From Rhodococcus globerulus NBRC 14531 (GTDB lineage: Bacteria > Actinomycetota > Actinomycetes > Mycobacteriales > Mycobacteriaceae), in assembly GCF_001894805.1 (NCBI RefSeq), contig NZ_BCWX01000001.1:310001-374000 (forward strand): 64,000 nt of DNA. The letters run 5' to 3'. The position numbers were made by a program, and so were the translations under genes. Of the stretch, positions 45,538-53,178 are shown one piece after another. Below the pieces are notes generated by a model. The model saw only the letters and a program-made list of their open reading frames with translations. It made no database searches and was not told where the DNA came from. Numbering within the stretch: position 1 is the stretch's first letter; each line of letters begins with the position of its first letter.

Positions 45538-46992
45538 ATGACACTCCAATCGATCATGGACGAGGTACGCAATCTCCCGGGCACCGGTGAAGTCATTGCG
45601 GTCATCGACCCGGCGACCGAAGAACAGATCACCGAGTTCACCGATGGCGGGGCAAAGGCGGTCGAGGAAGCCGTTTCTCGTGCGCGCGAATCCTTCGAGG
45701 CCGGTGTGTGGCACGGTCTCCCCGGCAGTGAAAGGGCTAAAATCCTTTGGCGCGCTGCCGATTTGATCGACGAATACGCAACTGAGATCGCCCAGCTCGA
45801 TTCGATCAACACCGGGATGCCATTCGTTCAGGCGCATTCCATCGTCGGGACCAGTGCCGAATTCTTCCGGTACTACGGCGGCTGGTGCACGAAGGTCAAT
45901 GGCATCGCCCATGACGTGCACATGACCGGCGGGATCACTGGTGCTCATTCGAATATGCACGGATACACGCTCAAGGAACCCGTGGGTGTCGTCGGGCTGA
46001 TCTTCCCGTGGAACGGCCCGATCTTCAACGCGTGCGCCAAACTTGCTCCAGCCCTTGCCGCAGGGTGCAGCGTCATCGTCAAGCCTGCCGAAGAAACACC
46101 GCTGTCGGCACTGCTACTGGTTAAGTTATTGGCTCAGGCCGGCGTGCCCGATGGTGTCGTCAACCTCGTCAACGGCTACGGCCACACTGCAGGCGCGGCA
46201 CTGAGCGAGCATCCCGATGTAGACAAAATCGCTTTCACGGGATCCACCGAAGTCGGCAAGAAGATCGTGCAAGTAGCCAGTGGCAACCTCAAGAAGGTCA
46301 TGCTCGAGCTCGGCGGCAAGTCACCCGTACTGATCTATGACGACGCCGATCTGAACACGGCCATCCTGAGTGCCGCGATGGGTATCTTCGTGCACTCCGG
46401 TCAGGGCTGCATCAGCGGCTCACGCATCTTCGTTCAGCGCGGTGTCTACGATCAGGTCGTGGAGGGCATTGCGGCGATTGCCAATTCGCTGAAGCTGGGC
46501 GGGCCTAAGGATGAGGGCGTCCACATCGGTCCGCTCATCAGTCAAAAGCAGCTCACTCGAGTCATGGGCTTCGTCGAAGAGGGAAAGCGCGACGGTGTCG
46601 AGGTAGTGGCAGGCGGATCCCGGATCGACCGGCCGGGTTATTTCGTGCATCCCACCGTCCTCACCGATGTCAGGCCCGACATGCGGCTCTATCAGCAGGA
46701 AATTTTCGGACCCGTCGTTCCGATCATGCCGTTCGACGACGATGACCAAGTGGTTGCCATGGCAAACGACACCACATACGGGCTCGCTGCCACGGCGTGG
46801 ACCTCGGACGTCGGACGTGCTCACCGCCTCGCGAAGCGACTGGACGCCGGAACTGTCACCCTGAACTGCCAGATGGTCTTCGACCACGCTATGCCGTTCG
46901 GCGGATACAAGCAGTCCGGATGGGGCTACGAGCACGGCAGAGAGGGCATCGAGGGATATATGAAGACGAAGTCGGTTTACACCCAGATCTAG
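45538..46992 (+). CDS. NAD-dependent aldehyde dehydrogenase (2)
   Basis: 484 residues. It has IFPWNGPI for the oxyanion Asn region, KPAEETPL, general-base Glu in LELGGKSPV and catalytic C291 in GQGCISGSR. Similar to betaine- or retinal-type dehydrogenases rather than to the enzyme at 33678, so the pathway has two different aldehyde steps or two substrates. The C-terminal GGYKQSGWGYEHGREGIEGY is typical. It is the last gene of the plus-strand cluster and is followed by the hairpin 47036-47072. Confidence 0.93.
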   Translation: MTLQSIMDEVRNLPGTGEVIAVIDPATEEQITEFTDGGAKAVEEAVSRARESFEAGVWHGLPGSERAKILWRAADLIDEYATEIAQLDSINTGMPFVQAHSIVGTSAEFFRYYGGWCTKVNGIAHDVHMTGGITGAHSNMHGYTLKEPVGVVGLIFPWNGPIFNACAKLAPALAAGCSVIVKPAEETPLSALLLVKLLAQAGVPDGVVNLVNGYGHTAGAALSEHPDVDKIAFTGSTEVGKKIVQVASGNLKKVMLELGGKSPVLIYDDADLNTAILSAAMGIFVHSGQGCISGSRIFVQRGVYDQVVEGIAAIANSLKLGGPKDEGVHIGPLISQKQLTRVMGFVEEGKRDGVEVVAGGSRIDRPGYFVHPTVLTDVRPDMRLYQQEIFGPVVPIMPFDDDDQVVAMANDTTYGLAATAWTSDVGRAHRLAKRLDAGTVTLNCQMVFDHAMPFGGYKQSGWGYEHGREGIEGYMKTKSVYTQI

Positions 46993-47035
46993 ATCAATTT
47001 GCGTGCGATGGAAAAGCGCTCTCGCACATGACGAT

Positions 47036-47072
47036 TCCCTAAGCGGGGCATGCATGGCTCCCCGCTTAGGGA
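47036..47072. terminator. Strong bidirectional terminator hairpin
   Basis: A perfect 13-bp inverted repeat (47036-47048 with 47060-47072) around an 11-nt loop, between the convergent aldehyde dehydrogenase and DJ-1/PfpI genes. Confidence 0.88.
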
Positions 47073-47078
47073 TTTCGC

Positions 47079-47777
47079 TCAGCTCAAGTCCGCGATGATT
47101 CGCTCTGCGAGGGGCTTGGACGACGCGGGATTTTGTCCGGTGTACAACTTTCGGTCCACTACAACGTAAGGGGACCACGCCTCGGCATTCGAGAACTTGC
47201 CGCCCTGCTCGCGTAGCTTCGTTTCGAGCAGCCACGGAGCCTTGTCCGCCAAACCTGCCTGGGTCTCCTCCTCGTTGGTGAAGGAGGTGAGGTTGTAGCC
47301 GTCGAACAGCCAGCTTCCATCGGATCTGCGTGCGGGAAGCAACGCTGCCGGTGCGTGACAGACTGCTGAGACAACCTTGCCTGCGTCCAAGAATTTCACC
47401 AGAAGCTCGCCGAAGGCTGTGGACACTGCGAGATCCTCCATCGGCCCGTGCCCGCCCGGAACAAAGACCACGTCGAAGGTGTCGGCGTCGATATCTTCGA
47501 GAATGTGGGGCGAGTTCAGCGCCGGCTGCAGATCGGCAATGTACTTGCGCATACGGTCGGCGCCCTCCTGACCTCCATTGACCTCGGGGGCAAGGCTTCC
47601 TTCATCCACAACCGGGACCTTGCCGCCGGGTGTTGCAATCACGATGTCGTACCCGGCATCGACGAACGCCTTATGAGATTCGACCAGCTCCTCGGCCCAG
47701 TATCCGGTGGGGTGGGCGGTCCCGTCGTTGAGCGTCCAGTGATCTGCAGAGGTGACGGCAAACAGCAACTTGGTCAT
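47079..47777 (-). CDS. DJ-1/PfpI (class I glutamine amidotransferase-like) protein
   Basis: 232 residues. Nucleophile-elbow Cys140 and His141 are in SAVCHAPAALL, the acidic residue is around E30 in YWAEELVE, and FVPGGHGPMEDL is the family Gly motif. The length and insertions match the Hsp31/YajL-like glyoxalase III and chaperone branch. Such proteins repair or detoxify glyoxal- and methylglyoxal-modified molecules. GAAAGG precedes the ATG. It is convergent with the aldehyde dehydrogenase gene and is probably regulated separately. Confidence 0.88.
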   Translation of the reverse strand: MTKLLFAVTSADHWTLNDGTAHPTGYWAEELVESHKAFVDAGYDIVIATPGGKVPVVDEGSLAPEVNGGQEGADRMRKYIADLQPALNSPHILEDIDADTFDVVFVPGGHGPMEDLAVSTAFGELLVKFLDAGKVVSAVCHAPAALLPARRSDGSWLFDGYNLTSFTNEEETQAGLADKAPWLLETKLREQGGKFSNAEAWSPYVVVDRKLYTGQNPASSKPLAERIIADLS

Positions 47778-48166
47778 TGCACAACCTTTCGTTGGAGACA
47801 GGACCCGAAGACAGGCCCAATCGGCAAAACAGCGTCAGTCAATGCAACACACTGGTCCGGAGAGAATTCCGCATCGGCCGTCTTCGGTGAGATGTGTCAT
47901 GTCTACTCCGCAGTTGCGGAGCAGCTTTGTGCGCAGAGAATCCTTAATGTGTTTCTGCTGCAATATGTTTGATCGGCGAGCGATTCCACGATGTCCGAAT
48001 GTTACAGTCGGGTCTCAATTTTAACCGGCGGAAAGTGCGTATACCTGCGCAAACCTCGATGTAAACCCTGCTAGGCATCGAAACTTCGGTTCACAGCGGC
48101 CGGCATTCGTGATTGCATGGGTCGTGATCCAAGGAACGCAATAGAGGTACACCGGTGCCTCGACAA
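47778..48166. other. 389-bp intergenic region between divergent genes
   Basis: No gene seen. The sequence from about 47940 to 48060 is relatively rich in AT and probably holds promoters. No strong palindrome noted. Confidence 0.4.
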
Positions 48167-48640
48167 ATGCGCAAGTGCAAGGAAACGAAGAGAGCGAACG
48201 CGATCGAAATGACCACGCCGCAAAAAAGTATCGACCCCGACCTCGAAGTCGATTGGGTATGGGAAGACGGGCAACTACGAGGCGTGGCGGCCGGCGGCGC
48301 CGTGAGGCTGACTGCGAATCTCCAACGTGCCCAATGGTCATGGGGTTCGTACACACTCTTTGCCGAGCAATTGGGAGACCAAGTGTGGCTCACATTCGAC
48401 AAGGTTGTCGATGAAATCGGACGCCTCGGTATCGCGGACACGACTGCTGTCGAGGTATTCGCCCCGTGGATGGGGCAAGCCGCGACACCACTTCGGGCAC
48501 TCAATTCTCCGTTGACGAAGGAAAAGCTGTCAGCCCTGCCGGCTGAAGCTGAAGTTCCGGATTTTGCCTACGCCGTTGTTGCAGAAGCTGTTCGGATTTT
48601 CGAGAATCCCCAAAACCCAAATCTCACTGCAAGGTTCTGA
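48167..48640 (+). CDS. Hypothetical protein
   Basis: About 157 residues from the ATG at 48167; a second ATG at 48209 (MTTPQKSID) is equally possible, and neither has a good ribosome-binding site. The body (VDWVWEDGQLRGVAAGGAVRL, then GDQVWLTFDKVVDEI, and PDFAYAVVAEAVRIF) looks like a real soluble protein with mixed strands and helices, but I do not recognise a family. No membrane segment or signal peptide. Confidence 0.55.
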   Translation: MRKCKETKRANAIEMTTPQKSIDPDLEVDWVWEDGQLRGVAAGGAVRLTANLQRAQWSWGSYTLFAEQLGDQVWLTFDKVVDEIGRLGIADTTAVEVFAPWMGQAATPLRALNSPLTKEKLSALPAEAEVPDFAYAVVAEAVRIFENPQNPNLTARF

Positions 48641-48873
48641 GCGGAAACTCGTGGGTAGTGGCGGCCCACTGCGTCTGACTCAAAGCGGTGCTCGATCGTC
48701 TTATGGCGCTCACGGGTGTGAGACCTGTTGCTGTATAACGCTTGCTGAACTCAGTCGCGGAAGTAGACGCGAAATGCATTGCGCACAAGACGGATTCTCC
48801 GCGAAGGGGTGAAGCGCCGGAACCTGGTCGTCGTGTTGATTCGTGCGCGTAGACCGACTCGTACGCGTGGTAC

Positions 48874-49330
48874 CTATTCAAAGGATGAAAAGTACTCGCG
48901 AAGTGCGTCGTGCGACTCGGCCAGTACCGTCTCGTCGCCGGACGGGTTGGTCCGGAAGGCGTACTGAGCAAGTCGCTCGATAATTTCGACGGCAATGGCG
49001 CACTGTAGGTGTGACAAGCGGTTGAAGCGTGGCGCGTGAATTTCGAACTGCTCGAAGACGAGAACAGCTATCTCGTCGCACCAGATCTGGTCGAGACTAC
49101 GGATGCTCGCATTCAGATGTTGCCCGACCCACAGTTCGCGAATCAGTGGAATTGTGTACTGCTGTCTGTAGTGACCGACCAGGATGTCGACAATCTTGGT
49201 CCACGTCGTTCGCGAACGATTGTTGAACTGACGGGTGATCAGCCCGTACGAGTCGATCATGCATCTCCGTGCGAGTTCGTCCAGAACCCGCTCAGGAGAG
49301 TCGAAGAACGGTAGCGGATTTCGGTGTCGC
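48874..49330 (-). pseudogene. TetR regulator remnant, DNA-binding domain lost
   Basis: The frame ending at 48874 translates to the C-terminal ligand-binding half of a TetR protein (VGHYRQQYTIPLIRELWVGQH, then FNRLSHLQCAIAVEIIERLAQ, ending AESHDALREYFSSF). The N-terminal helix-turn-helix is missing: upstream of about 49330 the frame turns into unrelated sequence and reaches its first start at 49395. It lies head to head with a monooxygenase fragment that has likewise lost its 5' half. Confidence 0.6.
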
Positions 49331-49389
49331 TCTGTTGTCTTCCGTTTTGCGACGGCGACGCCGACGAGTGCTGCGATGGGGAAGATCCC

Positions 49390-49686
49390 GAGCAATGTGT
49401 ACTGCCTCTTCGAATCTCTACCGCGGCGCCTGTACGTGACTGGGAACCGAGTCGCGTCACGCTAATCGGCGATGCGATCCACGCGATGAGTCCGGTACTG
49501 GCGATGGGAGCAAACACCGCGATGCGTGACGCGTCCGAGTTGACCCGGACGCTCTGTGAAGCCAGGAGCCCTCACGCGTCGCTGGTTGAAGCGGTCGCTG
49601 ATTATCAAGCCGAAATGGCAGCATATGCGTTTCCGCTTGTGGCCAACTCCCGGGAAACGGGCCGAACCCGCGTCGGGCAAGCATGA
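49390..49686 (+). pseudogene. FAD-dependent monooxygenase remnant (C-terminal third)
   Basis: From about 49399 the frame reads LPLRISTAAPVRDWEPSRVT and then LIGDAIHAMSPVLAMGANTA. This is the GD-motif block (GDAAH-M-P--G-G-N) of flavoprotein aromatic hydroxylases, followed by the usual helical C-terminus. The FAD-binding N-terminus with GxGxxG is absent, and the frame upstream is unrelated. Truncated, presumably non-functional. Confidence 0.75.
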
Positions 49687-49810
49687 TTTGCCTTCGCTGC
49701 CGACTTGACTCAGGTTCGCTGTACGAGAATCTGCGGGCTACGGCGTCAACCATATCGAGGAAGGGCTGGAAAGAACTGCGGCCGTATACAAATACCTCCG
49801 GATAGGATCT

Positions 49811-50398
49811 CTAGTCGCGTTGTCGGTTTACCCAGATACCACGCAGGAGCATGAGCACGCTTAGGCAAGCGCCCCATCCAAGCGCGGACAGCACCACGCC
49901 TACGCCTGCTTGGCCGGTGGCATCAGTACTGGCTGCAACGCTGAATGCAGTCGTGAATCCTGCGGTCGTACCTACAGCGGCGGCGAAACCACCTGCCGTG
50001 GTCCAACGCGAGAAATGTGCAGCGACGAAACATGCCAGAATCACGGTTATTCCGCAGGCGACCACCTGCCAAGTGGGGAACTGGGTCGGTGCCGGCAGGC
50101 CGGGCCTACGGAACTCGCCCCGATAGTCGACGGACCAGCTCAGCCAGCCCACACAGGACAGAAGTCCCAGCAAGAACGCGACCAGGCCGGTAGTCCACAG
50201 CCCCAGCGGACCCCCGCCGGCTGGCTGCGTAGCTGCGGATCGGTTCGACGATTGCTCGGGTCTAGTTCGCTCTGATCGCCAGATTGACGAGATGATGCCT
50301 GCACTGATCATCGTGGGCACTCCGACGAAGATGAGCACCATCCAAAGAAACTGCGGTAGAGCAAATTCGGAATCGACGGTCATTATAGGAGTATGCAC
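49811..50398 (-). CDS. Hypothetical four-TM membrane protein
   Basis: 195 residues with helices near 17-38, 68-92, 112-130 and 160-188. The segment WTTAGGFAAAVGTTAGFTTA is Gly/Ala/Thr-rich. Alternative start at 50383 (MTVDSEF). No recognisable family. It is co-directional with another small membrane protein at 50594, 195 bp upstream. Confidence 0.65.
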   Translation of the reverse strand: MHTPIMTVDSEFALPQFLWMVLIFVGVPTMISAGIISSIWRSERTRPEQSSNRSAATQPAGGGPLGLWTTGLVAFLLGLLSCVGWLSWSVDYRGEFRRPGLPAPTQFPTWQVVACGITVILACFVAAHFSRWTTAGGFAAAVGTTAGFTTAFSVAASTDATGQAGVGVVLSALGWGACLSVLMLLRGIWVNRQRD

Positions 50399-50593
50399 CT
50401 GGCATGGTTATTGTCGTGGGAACGTGACCCCGATGCGTACGTGAAGTTCTCTTGATGCGTTAGTCGATCTGCATGACAATCGTGCGAGCGCGTCCTGCGA
50501 CATTCAGCGGGTTCATGCCGACGACGCTACCCAGTGCCCGCCCCGGCCTGTTACTGCCTGGATATCTCTGTGTTGGGCGGAGTCTGCAGAACT

Positions 50594-50932
50594 CTAGGCT
50601 TTAGTTTGTGGCCGCGCACGAAGGGGCCCGTTGTGTGCAACGGTAGCGATCAGTGCGGGAACCACAATGGCTGATACCGCGAGGACTGCACCGAGAAGCG
50701 ATCCAAGTAGGGGCCGATCGAACCAAAGTTCTTGTGCCAGTATCAATGCACCTAGTATCGAAACACCGGCACCGACGCCTCGAAGAGCGGACACACGCAG
50801 AGGCGGCCTGATCGGGTATTGCCCCGTGACGATCGGCAGTCGACGCCCGGCATTGATCGTCGACAACCGCACTGCGTACAGCCAGTTCAAACCTGTTGCA
50901 ACGATCAGTAAGATCACACCAAGCACTATCAT
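50594..50932 (-). CDS. Hypothetical small membrane protein
   Basis: 112 residues with three or four hydrophobic segments (MIVLGVILLIVATGLNWLYA, VSILGALILAQELWF, LLGAVLAVSAIVVPALIATV). No family recognised. Possibly linked with the membrane protein at 49811 and the single-pass protein at 51122. Confidence 0.6.
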   Translation of the reverse strand: MIVLGVILLIVATGLNWLYAVRLSTINAGRRLPIVTGQYPIRPPLRVSALRGVGAGVSILGALILAQELWFDRPLLGSLLGAVLAVSAIVVPALIATVAHNGPLRARPQTKA

Positions 50933-51121
50933 CTCTGGACCATACCGAATGGCTTGCTGGGGCAGCCGACTTCACCTGACTTGCGATTGTTCCGACTCTG
51001 GGCTGTCCGCCCGTCTTGGTCTATGGAGGCGGGCAATAACATGGTTCGATGCGACATGGCCGGAGTGCCAGCGTGTCCACGCTAAAGCGTCGTCCGTGAC
51101 GGAGACCGGTACAACTGACCG

Positions 51122-51568
51122 ATGGGAGTATTTCACTCGCAGCGACTCCGCCCGGTACTGCTGGCGCTCATCGCTGTTGTGGTAGTTGTCTTCGGACTTC
51201 TCTGGTGGACAAAGGCGATCACCTTCACGAAGACCGCGTTCGTAGAGTTCAGTGTTCCTCCTCCGTCTGCGCATGTAGTCGATACGTATCAATCCAGATA
51301 CATTGCCTACGAGAGCTTCGACTCTTCGGAACTGGTTGGGATGATGAGTAATCGGCTCGCGGCCGCACACGGTGGCACAGTATCCGACTACTCGAGAGCA
51401 TTGACCGTGACTCGGGCACCTGATCGCTCTGGAATGACCTTGACAGCTCGCGGGCGAACACCCGATGCCGCAGAATTGCTGTTGATTGACGCTACCGACA
51501 CACTCAATGGGATTCTCCGCCAACTCGCTGTTCGAGTGCCCACACTCACGGTCGATCCCGACAACTGA
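51122..51568 (+). CDS. Hypothetical single-pass membrane protein
   Basis: 148 residues: a basic N-terminus, one membrane helix (LLALIAVVVVVFGLLWW), then an extracytoplasmic domain with VDTYQSRYIAYESFDSSEL and LTARGRTPDAAELLLIDATD. The short periplasmic domain next to one N-terminal helix recalls the front half of Wzz-type chain-length regulators, but the similarity is slight. The ATG at 51122 lacks a clear ribosome-binding site. Convergent with the hydrolase gene at 51624. Confidence 0.55.
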   Translation: MGVFHSQRLRPVLLALIAVVVVVFGLLWWTKAITFTKTAFVEFSVPPPSAHVVDTYQSRYIAYESFDSSELVGMMSNRLAAAHGGTVSDYSRALTVTRAPDRSGMTLTARGRTPDAAELLLIDATDTLNGILRQLAVRVPTLTVDPDN

Positions 51569-51623
51569 ATTGACACCTTGGGCTTTACCAACACCGCTTA
51601 TCGCCAGCTCTGACGGCCAGGCC

Positions 51624-52349
51624 TCACTGGAGGTGGCGGAGGAAGAACCGGCCAGCATCGTCCCCCGCGAACTGCGGGACGCCAGTATGCCCACCCATGT
51701 TGGCCTGCAGCGTTTTCTCTTGGGATCCGAAGGCGTCGAACAAGTCCAGTGCCGACTGTCGGTCGTTTCCTTCGTCGTCCCACTGCAACAGAACGTGCAG
51801 GGGAATCGTGACCTGACTGGCTTCGTCGAACATGACGCGGGGCACGAAACTCCCGGCGAAGAGACCGGCGGCCACGATTCGCGGTTCGACCACAGCCAGC
51901 CGGATACCGATAGCGATCACCCCACCCGAGTACCCGACAGGGCCGCGGATCTCGGGCAGTGAAAGCAGGGCGTCCAGGGTGGTCTGCCACTCCGGGACCG
52001 CCTTCTCGACCAGCGGGAGGACCAGTCGGTCGATGATCTTCTCGTCAACCGGCTCGCCGGCCGTCAGCGCCCGATGTAGATCGGCGCGGGCCTGCTCGGC
52101 TTCGGTTGATCGGGGCCGGTCACCGCTCCCGGGGAGCTCGATGGTGGCCGCGGCGAAGCCGTTCGCCACGCAGTGCCGGGCTCGTCCCGCCAGCCGGGGG
52201 TACATTTTGCGGAGTCCGCCGGGGTGTCCGAGCAGGATCAGTGGCGCCGGCGAAGATGTGGGCGTCCACAGGGTGCCGGGGATCTCGCCGAGGGTGAAAT
52301 CGCGTTCGAGGCTGCCGTTTTCGAGGCGCCGTTCGGTAGTGAAGTGCAT
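51624..52349 (-). CDS. Alpha/beta hydrolase (dienelactone hydrolase-like)
   Basis: 241 residues. The nucleophile elbow is GYSGGV, the oxyanion region is LLGHPGGLRKMYP after strand 3, and the C-terminal His is in NMGGHTGVPQF. Acidic residue probably in LLQWDDEGNDRQ. GAAAGG precedes the ATG. No signal peptide. Relatives include prolyl-oligopeptidase-like esterases; the substrate is unknown. No neighbour suggests a pathway. Confidence 0.85.
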   Translation of the reverse strand: MHFTTERRLENGSLERDFTLGEIPGTLWTPTSSPAPLILLGHPGGLRKMYPRLAGRARHCVANGFAAATIELPGSGDRPRSTEAEQARADLHRALTAGEPVDEKIIDRLVLPLVEKAVPEWQTTLDALLSLPEIRGPVGYSGGVIAIGIRLAVVEPRIVAAGLFAGSFVPRVMFDEASQVTIPLHVLLQWDDEGNDRQSALDLFDAFGSQEKTLQANMGGHTGVPQFAGDDAGRFFLRHLQ

Positions 52350-52519
52350 GGTCGTGCCTTTCGGGAGTGCTCGTTGAACGGCGCTCCCGGACGACCTATC
52401 GCCCGACCGTGACCCTGAGAAGGAGCACCCACGTCGATACGTTCACGGGTACCACCTCCTCGTTCTCTCGCACGGCTTCGAGGAGAGAATAGCAGTGGCC
52501 GTCGTCTTCGCCAACAGAT

Positions 52520-52693
52520 TTATCGGTGTTCACCGAGGCCGAGATTTCCACTCGGGGCGACGAGCAGCATCAGACCGAAGGCGAGCGGGTATCCGAACGT
52601 CCAGTGCAGCTCTGGCATGGTGTCGAAGTTCATGCAGTAGATGGCGCAGATCAAGGTGGGTGTGAATAGTATTGCGGCCCAAGCATCCAGGAT
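52520..52693 (-). pseudogene. CorA-type Mg2+ transporter remnant (3' end)
   Basis: The last ~55 codons of a CorA protein: [20 protein letters not shown], then [11 protein letters not shown] and a final hydrophobic helix. The universal GMN motif is altered to CMN. Homology stops abruptly near 52693; upstream codons belong to the antisense of another gene remnant. The cytoplasmic funnel domain is missing, so this is dead. Confidence 0.75.
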
Positions 52694-52849
52694 TTCAGGT
52701 GGTACCCGTTGCCACTCGGACCCGACCAACCGATCAGAGAGGACGAGGTCAAGCTTCTCGCCGTGCACATTCCACACCTACCCATCGATGCCGAACTCGA
52801 CTTGCACTCACAGGTATTCACCACAGTCGCAGCCGAGGAGTTCGATTGA
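52694..52849 (+). pseudogene. 3' remnant of an unidentified gene
   Basis: From the point where CorA homology ends, the plus strand has a coding-like frame ([20 protein letters not shown], then IDAELDLHSQVFTTVAAEEF) that stops at 52849. It has no start codon or ribosome-binding site and looks like the C-terminus of a soluble protein. Family not recognised. Confidence 0.4.
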
Positions 52850-53017
52850 CACGCAAAGCGATTCGAGGCAGAAACCTCGGTTTGCACGCTGTCCTTGGGG
52901 CGGTGCTCGTTCGGTCGAGTGGAATAGACGACATCCAGCCGCCGGCGTCCCCTTGTGCCCAAGCCGGAACCGCCTAAATCGTTTGCAAAAGGTTCTTAAT
53001 ACATTTACCTTTGGGAC

Positions 53018-53178
53018 GTGCATTTGTACTTTCTCTAAGACGGCTGAGTAAGGCCTTCCGCGCTCGTCGAGTCATCCGAGCTTGCGGCGGCCGCTCGTTA
53101 TCGACCCCTGCGTGGGGTCGCCGTCTTCGGCGTACCTGTTTGCCATTGGCAGCCGGTGGGCCTTCTCTAAGGATCCGA
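53018..53178 (+). promoter_or_regulatory. Attenuator-like leader of the ABC-F gene
   Basis: A 6-codon frame GTG...TAA (53018-53038, encoding MHLYFL) is followed by a hairpin, CGACCCC at 53102-53108 with GGGGTCG at 53114-53120. A CCTT/AAGG stem (53161-53172) covers the AAGGA ribosome-binding site of the main gene. The 9-mer TTCTCTAAG occurs both at the short frame's stop (53031-53039) and at the main ribosome-binding site (53163-53171). This resembles translation-controlled leaders of ABC-F and erm resistance genes; inference only. Confidence 0.45.
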
